This document shows, in pieces, positions 21,701-31,800 of a DNA stretch of 64,000 nt. The notes under the pieces are model-generated. The model ran no database searches. It saw only the letters and a list, made by a program, of their open reading frames with translations, and was not told the origin of the DNA. The translations under genes were made by a program, and so were the position numbers. Within the stretch, counting starts at the first letter, position 1, and every line of letters starts with the position of its first letter. This DNA comes from Henricia sp. BOLD:AAB3569 (taxonomy: Eukaryota > Echinodermata > Asteroidea > Spinulosida > Echinasteridae), in assembly GCA_037783545.1 (NCBI GenBank), contig JBBELK010000298.1, positions 2,294,001 to 2,358,000 of the forward strand, given 5' to 3'.

Positions 21701-24700
21701 GTTCAGGACGAAGTGGTCCAGGGCGAAATGGTCCAGGGCGAAATGGTTTTGGGGCAAATTGAATTTACGTCTCGCGAAACGAAAAATAATTGTTTTGCTC
21801 ATTTCTCAAAATCATTTCAGGGGAAGTTTACTACTGTCATCATGTTTATATCGTGTAAGTTATGTGTAAATATGTGAACGTTTCGATGATGTACATGTAT
21901 ACTATGGGTGATTTTACACAGAACGGCCTCAATCTGTACTACAGCTCAGAGCAAGTTTGGTTCATGACTAGAGTTAACCACTGGTTAAATGTCATTCTGG
22001 CAACACACATGCGCACCAACGCTCAAGTGTGAACACCTTTAGTTAGTCAACTGGTTCCGCGCAAAACGCTGCATCAACTCAATACCTGATGGGTACCAGT
22101 GACCATTGCGATCATGCCCTGTGGGCTGGTTCCAAATGGTCAACCAGACATGACTAACCTTCATTGACTACAGAGTGTTTGGATGGAAATAGTCTTACTA
22201 AGATTACTTTTATAAGGCTAAAAGTGTTTTTCTGACATTTACATTGGGACGTTATCATTTTGTATGTTACACTTTTAGCACCTTACCTTTTGAACCCCCA
22301 TTCGCCGTGTTGATTTTTCCTGCACGACCAAGATAGCGACCCTTCTCCAAAGTAACATTTCACCTTACAGCAAAAATTAAACATTGAAAAACCTTTCCAT
22401 GGAAGTCCCTGGAATCTCCAGAATGTTGTACCGTGGTCTATTCTCCCCAATGATTCTTCTAAACAGGAAAAAAACTAGTCCAACGTCATTTTTCTTGACA
22501 TTTTCCAAGCTTTCTGGAGAGAACAGCGTGATTTGATGATTAACCAATTATTGCAAAGATATACCGCCCTCTTGTGGTCACCTCATTGTACTGCAGTGAC
22601 GTTTAATTTTGACTGTAAGGTAAATTTTTACTTTGGAGAAGGGCCGCCATATTGGTCGTGCAGGAAAAATCAACACGGCGAAGGGGGGTTCAAAAGGTAA
22701 GGGGCTAAATGATAATGTCCCAATGTAAACGTCAAAAAAACACTTTTAGCCTTCTAAAAGTATACTAAGGTTAACTATATTTGTGAATTGAACTTGCCGT
22801 TACCTGCCTCACTCTCACGCTGCTTGTCCGTGACCTCTGACCCCGAACCTCTGCCGTCAGGGTTGTTTTCCTTGTTGGCATCGGCGGACTGATCGTCTTT
22901 CTTCTCTTCATTGTCCTTTTCTTTGCCTTTGATTTCAATGACTGGTACCCACTTGAAGATCTTTATTGATGTGTCTCCGATGGTCACCCACTTTTTCTCC
23001 CTTAAAAAGAATAAGACAAAATTACAATGCTAAACAAAAACATTTATCTGAATCCGTAAACCTTAATTGCACAAAAGCAGAACTGTATTGTCGGGGCAGA
23101 CTTTGCCCTATTTACATGTATTACTGTTCTGCTTTTGTGCAAACTCACCCAAGTGGTAACTCAGGCGTTTCACAATACATAATGCTACCAAGCATTTTTG
23201 TTGGAGAGGGCATTTTCTGACAGAGCAGTCGACATCGGTGTATTCGTTTATTGCACAAACAATTCAGATTTGATTTGAAAACGAATACCTGATTCAGAGG
23301 TTTAAGTTTATTTAATCATGGTTAACAATGTTTGTGAAGAAACAATTGATAGGTGCATTAGGAACCGGTCCATAGTATTTCAAAGGACCGCTGTACCAAA
23401 AATAAATGAGTAGGCCCTATCAGTAGAGGCGCACGTCAAAAAACAGGGACATCCCCAAATTTGAGGACTGTCCCCTTTTATGGGGACAACTGACATGGAA
23501 CTGTCCTGCCTTTCCAAGACTGTCCGGGTTTTGGGGACAGTGGTGACGCAATCTGATTATATGCAGCATGCCAAACCGAATATATTGTAAACAAAACCAG
23601 TATCGATTACATGCAGACAACTGTGCACAATACAAAGGTGTTTTGATTGATTCCACAACTCTAGTAAGAATAAAAGTATCGATTAATGATGCCTGCATTC
23701 TTTTTCTAAAATGTAACCTGAGAAGTTTTTTAAACGGCAGCTTTGAAGATTTTTTTATGAGGAATCCAATGAGGCCACTTAAAAGACCTTAGTATCAACG
23801 GTGTAAACCGTAAGTCTGTTAGAAAAACATTCTCGTTTAAGGGGGGGGGACAGATTTTTGTCCCCGAAAACCAGGTCAGACTTCCTCGAAATCGGGGATG
23901 TCCCCGTTTTTGGACGTGCGCCTCTGGCTCTACTGCCTATGCTAGTAATTCCATTGTGTGCGAAAAACCCCAAACAGGGCTATTGTAAAACACCCGAATA
24001 GCGACGAGGTCTACATTTATGCACCTATCAATTGTATGACGCACCTTCGGACCCCCGGGAAAGGTGCGTCATTGTCCACAGGAGCGTCATCCTTTTGGGT
24101 AACATGACGCACCCTCCGTCACTTTTTGTGACGGACCATTCTTGTCAAATGACGCTTCAAACTACCAAATTTTGACGCACCATCTTTGGAAAACGACGCA
24201 CCTTGACGGACATATATGACTGACATACATGTATAAAAAATATAAATGTACACGGCGAAAATGAATTATATCGAAGGCGAACGCCCGGCAAAGGCGCCGC
24301 TGGCGATGGTGATTCCCGTTTAAAAATCCAACTGGAGCCTAGCCGTCCGGACGACGGGCGTACGTACGCATACGATCGATCACGAATGCATGTAGCCGGC
24401 GCGAAAACATCTCTGGCATGCACAGGTACCCAGCTTTCCATAGACGCGTGCACAAAAGTACTGAAACCAGTCAACAACCGGTACCCGGCTTTCCATAGAC
24501 GAGTATACACAAAACTAGTGTAAACCAGCGCGCTTGGCGACCATCTTGCTTTCAGAAGATACCATTAAGCAGTAAGGGGTAGTTACATTGATTGCGCAGG
24601 AATTTATTTTTTAGTACCCCAATAAAATGAGTATGAACGCAAATAAACCGCGAATAAATGGGACACTAACATTTATTTGAATTTATTTCCCGCCAGTACA

Positions 24701-25606
24701 TTGTATATGAAACAAAACAATAAAGACATTAAACAGATGTACCTCGGAAACAGTACGGTCACCCCTCCTTCCAAAATGGTATTACTCCACACAGCAGTAT
24801 TTTTGACGTGTTTCGTTTTTATTCCTGTTTTTCATCCATTTTTAGAAAGTACATGCACATGCAATGGGGAACTAAAATGATGTTTCAAATCTGTTAAATT
24901 CCATTTCACTCTGTGGTGTACATTAGGGGGCTTCAATATTTTGTAACGGGACTTTTTGAACGTCGTGGTTTCGTTTGATCGGGCGCTGTGGAAAACCGAT
25001 GGACACTGTACTGACGCACCATTGACGTACCTTGACGCACTAGTCATGGTAATCGTGACGGACCAATGTGTACTTTGACGCAGTACCTTCGTCAAACTGT
25101 GACTGGACATTCCGGGACATGACGCACCTTTCCCGGGGGTCCGAGGGTGCGTCATACAATTGATAGGTGCATTATGTTCAACTACTTAATTATTTCCGTA
25201 GGTTAATAACTAATGTAGCTGCGGCAAATCACACGATGTAAACTCGCTAATCAGAATTCAGATTCATGATTTTTATCCCCAATTTTCATAAATTGTCTCC
25301 TTTTCTTTACGCCCTAACACGACGGAAGTTTATGCAGGCCTATGCCTAGAAAGTTATTTTACAATATTAAGGTTAGGCCTCAACATATTGTTCATAATTG
25401 TGGGTGGAGATATTGGAAATATCACTGTTTTACCTACACAGCGCCCTCATTCGGTGAACAATGATCAGTGATTTTGCCAAATGTTACAAAAATGTCAGTG
25501 AATCTTACCATTTCCGAACCTTATCGATTGCTTGCATGACCCGTTTAATTTCATCTTTGGCACGGCTACGGGTTTCTGCCCTCGCTGAACGAGATGAGCC
25601 CATCAT
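18719..25606 (-). CDS. bcl7: BCL7 family SWI/SNF (BAF) subunit, 6 exons, 231 aa
   Basis: Six minus-strand exons (25606-25509, 23000-22804, 21121-21017, 20604-20488, 19216-19098, 18778-18719) join in phase with consensus splice sites into 232 codons including TGA. The N-terminus ([19 protein letters not shown], then [14 protein letters not shown] and [14 protein letters not shown]) is the BCL7 N-terminal conserved domain. BCL7A/B/C are accessory subunits of the BAF chromatin-remodelling complex and act in the nucleus. The rest is low-complexity, acidic and serine-rich (repeated [21 protein letters not shown]), as in vertebrate BCL7 proteins of about 200-230 aa. The end has a basic/hydrophobic PPAKQPRLD tail comparable to the PPSKKMKLE-type tail of BCL7A. 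A single undivided BCL7 is expected outside vertebrates. Introns carry several MITEs. Confidence 0.95.
18893..18990. repeat. Half of a 'GGCCAATTTCATGG' element
   Basis: CAGGGCCAATTTCATGGCACG matches the left terminus of the 11230 and 47227 family. I see no clear inverted partner nearby, so this is a solo or truncated end within BCL7 intron 5. Confidence 0.5.
19098..19216 (-). CDS. bcl7: BCL7 exon 5
   Basis: Bounded by GACAG|CAG and CGG|GTAAG. It encodes an acidic, S/T-rich segment ([15 protein letters not shown] ... [14 protein letters not shown]). The acceptor is a tandem CAGCAG (19217-19219 and 19214-19216), so use of the second AG would remove one alanine codon without changing frame (NAGNAG splicing). 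Confidence 0.88.
19368..19500. mobile_element. 133-bp palindromic TTAA element, copy 2
   Basis: Exactly the same length and ends as copies 1 and 3 (AGGCACAGGCTCG ... GAGCCTCTGCAT, slightly decayed on the right). TTAA flanks both ends (19364-19367 and 19501-19504). It sits in BCL7 intron 4. Confidence 0.9.
19985..20075 (-). mobile_element. tRNA-derived SINE head (minus strand)
   Basis: On the minus strand, an A-box-like GCTTGCATAGTGGTA precedes a B box GGTTCGAATCC (from plus-strand GGATTCGAACC at 20011). Downstream sequence is shared with 44100-44175 (ACGGGATTCGAACCAGGGCC), so both are copies of one SINE family distinct from the one at 6324. Confidence 0.6.
20488..20604 (-). CDS. bcl7: BCL7 exon 4
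   Basis: Bounded by CATCAG|CTCC and GAAG|GTACTG. It encodes PSALSHDDS followed by three TMDS-type repeats and [20 protein letters not shown]7A has an equivalent D/N/S-rich stretch after the N-terminal domain. The 12-bp repeat ATGGACTCTACG-like gives the TMDS triplication. Confidence 0.9.
21017..21121 (-). CDS. bcl7: BCL7 exon 3
   Basis: Bounded by ATGACAG|ATT and CTCG|GTAAG, phase 1 on both sides. It encodes [20 protein letters not shown] and then [14 protein letters not shown]. It is low-complexity at the start and probably helical at the end. Confidence 0.88.
21409..21890. mobile_element. TTAA MITE with 'GGGCGAAGTGG' modules
   Basis: TTAA (21405-21408) precedes AGGCAGAACACATGATTGG, the same start as the 58341 element. 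It contains inverted clusters of CCACTTCGCCC and GGGCGAAGTGG. The right end is lost after GTGTAAATATGTGAACGTTT. It lies in BCL7 intron 2; apparent frames rich in GEVVQ/AKWFR are repeat artefacts. Confidence 0.85.
22205..22768. repeat. Long-arm foldback element in BCL7 intron 2
   Basis: A left arm of about 165 bp (AGGCTAAAAGTGTTTTT ... ACACTTTTAGC ... TTGATTTTTCCTGCACGACC ... CACCTTACAG) is mirrored by the right arm (CTGTAAGGTAAATTTTTACTTTGGAGAAGGG ... AAACACTTTTAGCCTT). A loop of about 230 bp contains 'CTTTCTGGAGAGAACAGC'. It ends about 35 bp from exon 2. Confidence 0.8.
22804..23000 (-). CDS. bcl7: BCL7 exon 2 (core of conserved domain)
   Basis: Bounded by TTTTTAAG|GGAG and GGCAG|GTAACG. 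It completes the split Trp codon of exon 1 and encodes [20 protein letters not shown], the diagnostic BCL7 core, followed by a charged Lys/Glu/Asp-rich linker ([23 protein letters not shown]). Confidence 0.95.
23416..23937. repeat. Foldback element in BCL7 intron 1
   Basis: AGAGGCGCACGTC and 'GGGACATCCCC' on the left are inverted relative to 'GGGGATGTCCCCG' and 'GACGTGCGCCTCT' on the right. 'GGGGACA' runs recur inside, with a G run of nine at 23841. An element terminus 'CAATTGATAGGTGCATTA' sits just outside on the left (23345). Confidence 0.65.
24021..25170. mobile_element. 1150-bp foldback transposon with 'TGACGCACC' motifs
   Basis: The left end GCACCTATCAATTGTATGAC is the exact inverse of the right end, and the terminal repeats extend about 50 bp (through ACCCCCGGGAAAGGTGCGTCAT). 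TGACGCACC or its reverse GGTGCGTCA, and variants, occur about a dozen times near both ends, as subterminal transposase-binding repeats do. The interior has no credible transposase frame. It lies in BCL7 intron 1. Confidence 0.85.
25509..25606 (-). CDS. bcl7: BCL7 exon 1 (start)
   Basis: ATG at 25606 (a second ATG follows immediately) encodes [20 protein letters not shown] and then [13 protein letters not shown], with the donor AAATG|GTAAG splitting the Trp codon. BCL7A starts similarly ([18 protein letters not shown]). The minus-strand promoter is expected at about 25610-25800; no TATA box is obvious. Confidence 0.95.
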
Positions 25607-26042
25607 TTTGACAAAAACAGACCTAAATTTCCTTCTCGTTTGACAACAAAACACCACGGACGACAAAAACTGCACATCAAATACAAAGTGAGGAACCCAG
25701 CTTCGCCCATGTTAAACTCATGCAATAATCATGCGATGTACACGGCACCAGTCGGATATTCCACTTTTATAACAGGGGAATCCAAAAATTAATTGCTAAC
25801 TTAAGAGTAATTATTTATGAATAATTTATATCACCTTAATAATTTTAACAACCTCTTCTTAAATTTGTAGGTAAAACGTTAAAAATTACGTCAAATCTTT
25901 CGATCAATATAAAGTAAGACAAGCAAAAGTTAAAAGTCAATCCCTGTCTCAAAAAATATATTATCCTTGCGGGGCTGTCAAGTACCCAAGCTTATTCGCT
26001 ATTCATTTGACAAAAGATGTGTCTGTCTAGGGTGATACTATA

Positions 26043-26457
26043 TACCGGAAAACACCGGAAAACACCGGAAAATACCGGAAAACACCGGAAAACTCACCGG
26101 AAAACACCGGAAAACACCGGAAAACATACTAAATACCGGAAAACACTAAATACCGGAAAACACCGAAAAACACCGGAAAACATACTAAATACCGGAAAAC
26201 ACACTAAATACCGGAAAACACCGGAAAACACACTAAATACCGGAAAACACCGGAAAACATACTAAATACCGGAAAACACACTAAATACCGGAAAACACCC
26301 GAAAGCACTTAATAACACCACCCCCACTACCTGCAGAAAACACCATAAAATACTGTTTTCCGGTGTTTTCCGGTATTTAGTATGTTTTCCGGTATTTAGT
26401 ATGTTTTCCGGTGTTTTCCGGTGTTTTCCGGTGTTTTCCGGTAAATAGTACTACCGG
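26043..26457. repeat. Inverted minisatellite of CCGGAAAACA units
   Basis: From 26045 to 26310, 10-bp CCGGAAAACA units alternate with a 19-bp variant (CCGGAAAACACACTAAATA). After a 45-bp unique spacer the inverse array (TGTTTTCCGG with TATTTAGTATG) runs to 26446. The whole therefore forms a hairpin of tandem repeats, flanked by ACTATATACCGG and CCGGTAAATAGTACT. Confidence 0.9.
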
Positions 26458-26723
26458 TCTGTCTACCAGTCTAGTATCCATTTTGCCGCGATTTTCAACA
26501 TCGACGACGCGCGGCGTGCGTACTCACCATGCTGACTGTCAAAAAGTGTCATTTTATTTTATGCAATTCGATGGTTTTTGTGGGTTATTCATACGCAAAT
26601 AAAAATATAATAAAGTCATGAAGTGGGTAAGTCAAGAACATTTGTGAATTGCTGTGTAAAAACAGGGTATAAATTAGGGATGGGAATTTACGGTTAGGCT
26701 AATTCAGAAACCGGTTTGCAAAA

Positions 26724-27363
26724 AACCTTATCTGCTTATCGACGTTCGCAATGCATCATGGTATTGGATGACAAAATTCCCTGGATAATTGTGCATAACC
26801 CTATGGGGCGGACGTGAACTCGGCAACCTTTTTGCTCATTTTCACGAAAACCAAAAAGATTTCAAGAACCATCCTTCCACGTACCACTTTATCTTTTCAA
26901 TACGTAGGCATATCAAACATACTGACAAACAGTCCTGTCCCGAAACAAAAATGTTGCAAATGCGAGAAATCATCGGGGATTCCCTTCTTGGCGGGCGTGT
27001 CCGTGTGACATGGTCATGCACTTGCAGTGCAGAACACTCAATCCAACCACGCCGTAGCTATACGGCGCGTGTTGCATTGAGCATACCGAGCTGCGAGCGC
27101 GGTACACAGACTCCCCCACTTTGAAGGAAACCCCCGATGATTTCTCGCATTTGCAACATTTTTGTTTCGGGACATGTTTGTCAGTAGGTTTGATATGTAT
27201 TGACGGTAAAGTGGTGGGAGGTTGGTTCTTGAACTCTTTTTGGTTTTCGTGAAAATGAGCAATAAAGTTGCCGAGTTGGCATTCGCCTCATAGGTTTATG
27301 CACATTTGGCCAGGCAATTTTGTCATCCAATCCCATAATGCATTGAGAACGTCGATAAGGTTT
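26724..27363. repeat. 640-bp foldback element with about 240-bp arms
   Basis: The left arm (AAACCTTATC, TCGACGTTC, AATGCATCATGGTATTGGAT, TTCACGAAAACCAAAAAG, CCCGAAACAAAAATGTTGCA) is mirrored by the right arm down to GATAAGGTTT. The GC-rich loop (26985-27120) contains CGTAGCTATACGGCG. The overlapping frames on both strands are arm artefacts. Confidence 0.85.
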
Positions 27364-27440
27364 ATTCTTTCAAGTGTCGGTTAACCGGTTAACCGTTCGG
27401 CCGACACTAAAGGTTGTTGCTGGTGTTTATAGATGCATGT

Positions 27441-28179
27441 TAGCTAAGATAATCTCAGCTCTTTTTTATCATTTTTCATTGGGATGTGGTCTTTTAGCAG
27501 TAGAGCTGAGAGAAGTTATGAACATGAACACGCCATCACAAAAACAGGACAAAACAAATGTGTCATTTTCTCACCGTGACACACTAATTCCCCCTAAAAC
27601 TCACCCAAACCTTGTCAGGCAAAACCCCTACGCAGGTCCTTGAGGGAAATAACCAGCCACGATGATTATTTTGCCAACAATTCCAGCAAAACAAACCGGT
27701 ATGCTCACAGCCTAACCGTTGTCATGTTGTGTTTAAAAAGTATATCTGCCTAGTCTGTGTACAAAGGAATACCAATGCGCATTGGTTACCAGACTTGACC
27801 TTAACGTCCAGACGTTAAGGTCAAGTCTGGTAACCAATGCGCATTGGTATTCCTTTGTACACAGACTAGACACTTGGTTGTTTTTGAACAAGACAAAAAC
27901 GGCTAGGCTGTGAGCATACCGGTTTGTTTTGCTGGAATTGTTGGCAAAATAATCATCGTGGCTGGTTATTTCCCTCAAGGACCTGCGTAGTGGTTATGCC
28001 TGGCAAGGTTTGGGTGAGTTTTAGGGGGAATTAGTGTGTCACGGTGAGAAAATGACACATTTGTTTTGTCCTGTTTTTGTGATGGCGTGTTCATGTTCAT
28101 AACTTCTCTCAGCTCTACTGCTAAAAGACCACATCCCAATGAAAAATGATTAAAAAAAGAGCTGAGATTATCTTAGCTA
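27441..28179. mobile_element. 739-bp Mutator-like foldback element, near-perfect palindrome
   Basis: Starts TAGCTAAGATAATCTCAGCT and ends with the exact inverse. The arms match almost base for base to a centre at about 27809 (TTAACGTC/GACGTTAA). A perfect 9-bp duplication, GATGCATGT, flanks it (27432-27440 and 28180-28188). It shares 'GGACCTGCGTAGTGGTTATG' and 'AATTAGTGTGTCACGG' with the 13244 element. There is no transposase frame. A 370-bp arm palindrome would form a large hairpin if transcribed. Confidence 0.92.
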
Positions 28180-28379
28180 GATGCATGTGCAATTTACACA
28201 ACAATACCCTAGGCTACCCCAGAATAATCGTTGTCAAAATTTGATTACGACCCCACATAAATTTATTTCATTTTCATGAAGAATTGAAGTCAATACAAAT
28301 AACCATCTGAAAACTATTGTTCTTTAAAATTGGGTTTCGTTTAAACGTTCGGCAAAACCGGTTTTTAATTTTGTTGTTG

Positions 28380-28450
28380 TTAAACGTTTAACTGGGGCGA
28401 AATGACATAGGGAGAAATGACATGGGGCGAAGTGGAAATATGTGAAGTAG
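28380..28450. repeat. Fragment of the 'GGGCGAAGTGG' family
   Basis: GGGGCGAAATGACATAGGG, then GGGGCGAAGTGG, without recognisable ends. A small relic located about 230 bp upstream of the SLF1 start. Confidence 0.5.
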
Positions 28451-28678
28451 AAGATTTTGTGAGGAAACACATGGTAAAAATTTGTATGAATTTGTTCACT
28501 GGTCGCCACTGATCATACGCCGTGTGTTACCGGTAAGTCTGTGGAACAGGGCAGAAAAAGATAGGCCCCTAAGTATTTTCTTTCTTCGGGTTCTTTTCTA
28601 CCACAGAATGCCGGCATAAGTTCAAGAAAGCAAAGAGCCGTGCTTGTGTATCATCCAGTGTAAGCAACGTTTGACATC

Positions 28679-28831
28679 ATGGGCAGGCTGAGGCCACATC
28701 ACTCTCTGACTGTTCGCAGGCAGTCGGACCGACAGCAATATCGCTTCCTACTGTCTGGGTTTACGGATAGTGAGAAATCAACGCTCGCTGCAAGCATTAT
28801 CAAACTGGGTGGCAAGTACCTGGATTCAAAG
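28679..28831 (+). CDS. slf1: SLF1 exon 1 (BRCT1 start)
   Basis: 51 codons, phase 0, donor AAAG|GTAGGG. After a basic leader (MGRLRPHHSLTVRRQ) comes RFLLSGFTDSEKSTLAASI and IKLGGKYLDS, the first strand, helix and GG turn of a BRCT fold. In-frame TAA at 28661 supports this ATG. Confidence 0.88.
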
Positions 28832-31800
28832 GTAGGGTTTGGCAAATGTTGAATAATTTAATATTATACCAGTGAATATTCATTTGGAGTCACTGTGTTG
28901 GTCACAATTTGTATGTGTTTAAATTTCAAAACCAAACCGTAGTAAAAGTATACTACATCAGTGCTCGAAATAAGCGGTATCGCATCGCAGTTTGCGATGC
29001 AAAAACAGCAGTTTGCGATGCAAAAACAGCAGTTTGCGATGCAAAAACAGCAGTTTGCGATGCAAAAACAGCAGTTTGCGAACCATAAACTTTGATTGCC
29101 TAGCAAAACTGCGAATCAACTTTTTAGCACAAGTTTAGTCCAGAATTTCTTCCACCACCAGCATACATCATGTACAGTACATGCTACAAAACTAAATGCA
29201 ACAAAATAAATGCACAAAAGGTTGCCCTTCCCTCACATTTCAAGTTAAAAATCTACAATTACAAAGGCTGTATTTAAAACAAACGATGCATGGGCTTACG
29301 TTCGATCCACGCACAGACCCGGGCGCGCGCCGGAACGTGCCTAGTCTGGTTTCCGGACCATAATATTCCCAGCTTTAGTGAGGCGGTAACCAGTCCAACT
29401 CATGCCGATCACCTTTTGTTAACTTGAACGTCATTGGCCAGAATTTACTAGCAGCAGGTCATATTGTTTTGATCAGCCAATCAGCATGCGTTTTACAACA
29501 CGAGTTGGCCTCTTACTCTAAACGGGGAATTCCCTGCACGTGAAATCCCCTAGGCCTTGCACGTAAAATCCCCTGCACGTACGTACACACGGTAGGTAGA
29601 TTTTGTTGCTAACGTGTAGTAGGTGCGTTGACGGTGGCTCCGGAGCTACGTGGTATTAAAATAACAAGCCGGAGGTAGGTTGTAGCATGTACTACACGGT
29701 CACAAAAAAATTCTACTTCCGGGTTTCAACCACACCGCATGGTACATGTAGATAGCTGGGTTGTCGATCGTAATTTTTGTGATCGTTTTTTTTTCGTGCA
29801 TCACAGCGACCGTGTTTTGCTCGATCGTCATTTTTATGGAAAATATCGTCAACTCCCATGGATAATGTGCCAAAATGTGTTTGAGAAATTATAATATTTC
29901 GTGTGGAATGGTCACCAACTACCGGCAATGACCGGCCGGCGGCGGCCGTCTCGCGTCAAGCCTGCCGGGCGGGCTCTGTCTGCCAATCACACCGTATTTC
30001 TAGTACGAAATAAGTGCTCCTCAATTTCCAGAATTGCTATTCAAATGAAACCAATGATTAGCAAAATTGCTCCAGCCTGAATTTTTTTTATTTCGAGCCT
30101 TGAACATGTATAGTTGAAGTCAGAAGTTTACATACATGTACACCACTACCATCGTCACCCAAAATGGTAAACAGGACTACCTGAACTATTGCAAGGTGTA
30201 CAAGCTATGTTTTAAGTATACTGCAAGCATGTGAGGAATTCCACAAAATCACGACTTTATTAAAAACCTTTACAAAAATGGTGACAACCCAAGTTTAAGC
30301 ACAGTTGTATGTAAACTTTTGATTACAACTGTATCAACATGTAACTTGGTCAGAGTTCAGAAGTTGATTAAAATATTTTGTTTTTGGAAGTTTATCTTTT
30401 TCTTTAAAATGACTCATCAATCATCGGTAACTGTAGTTTGATGGGAAAACTCCAAATTTAGTAGTTATAAAATTAAGATTTATGTGTATACACATAATTT
30501 TGTTTAGCCTGTCTCGTATGTTACGTGCACAAGGTCTGTGGCTATGATCAATTACTAATTTCTTTCCATTCCCTGACCAAATTTATGGACAGCTAGACAG
30601 AATGATTCTGTCCCTCCGAAGTGTCATGGACGTTTGAACTTCAAATCCTGGCTATAAAAATCTTGTTTTGGGTGACATGAGTAGTAATAGGTAGGGCAGT
30701 TTGGGGCAGTACTGTGACCGGAGGTAATAAAAAAAAAAGAAAAAAAAAGTCAGTTCTCTTGATTGCTATAAGCCTGTACTTCAAATGTTTTTGTGTCCAG
30801 GTCTTTGTTCCAGACTGCACTCATATTGTAAGTGTGCGACCAATGAGAAGTGAGAAGTACCTGTGTGGATGTGCTGCAGGTAACATTGCCAATCTTTTGT
30901 CAGTAATTTTTATTTTTAAATAAGTACTTTCAACATGTTTCAACTATTTAAAAAACCCTGTGTACAAATTTCCAATATACGCTCGTAACCGGGAAGGACA
31001 CTTGTGTTACATTTTAGGGATTTTTTTTCATATAAATTGAACACGGATTTGGGTGAATTTATATATTGGAATCGATAGCTTATTCAATTCTAAGATATAC
31101 TTCCCACTGACACTTTTGTCGCAAATGTTGCATTTCTGAGATGAATAAATGATAAAATTACTGCATAAAGTAATGCACAAAATGACGTGGCGAGCGGTCT
31201 GTGTGTGAGCGCGACAACAGATGGCGCTGCGCGCGCGTGTGTGAATGGTTATCTTGTGCACTAACTGAAGGCAATTTTTGAAGAAGAAAACGTGATTTTT
31301 CTACAGAAAAGCAACATTTGCGACAAAAGTGCAAGTGGGAAGTATATCTTAAATTTACATTATGTGTTGATTCCAGGAGGTAATTTCCTTAAAATCTTTG
31401 TTCAATGTATACGAAAAAAATACCCATTTTAATCTGTCCCGGTTGCGAGCGTATATTGGAAATTTGTACAAAAGGGTTTTTAGAAAGGCATGTTGTCACA
31501 CTATTTGTAACCCTTTTTGGACCTGGGTTATCTCTTCAGAACAACTGAAACTTATTTCTTTTATTTTGAGACCAAACAAAGGTATTTTCTGGAAAATATG
31601 GTCTGTGTTGCCAAAATAGCCACTTTACTGTGGAAAGATGGTTACATTTACAAAAACTCAGCCCAGGCTGTGTGAGTGCATCACAAATATTTTCATCCTT
31701 TTTTTTTTGGTGTGATGGTAAAGAACCCACTGTTTTTCTTTCTCGCAGGCAAATGGATAGTGACCCCCGATTACATCACTGCAAGCGTGGCTGCTGGCCA

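Noticed and set aside
21518..21877. Overlapping frames on both strands rich in GEVVQ or AKWFR repeats
   Set aside because: They are translations of the GGGCGAAGTGG modules of a MITE and recur wherever that element occurs.
26017..26265. 82-codon open frame of KTPENTGKH-type repeats
   Set aside because: It is a translation of the CCGGAAAACA minisatellite.
26789..27262. Convergent open frames of 64-111 codons
   Set aside because: They sit in the mirrored arms of the 26724-27363 foldback element, which explains the similar peptides on both strands.
28988..29085. Regular 21-bp repeats resembling a CRISPR array
   Set aside because: The units are directly contiguous with no unique spacers, in eukaryotic intronic DNA. 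It is a simple tandem repeat.
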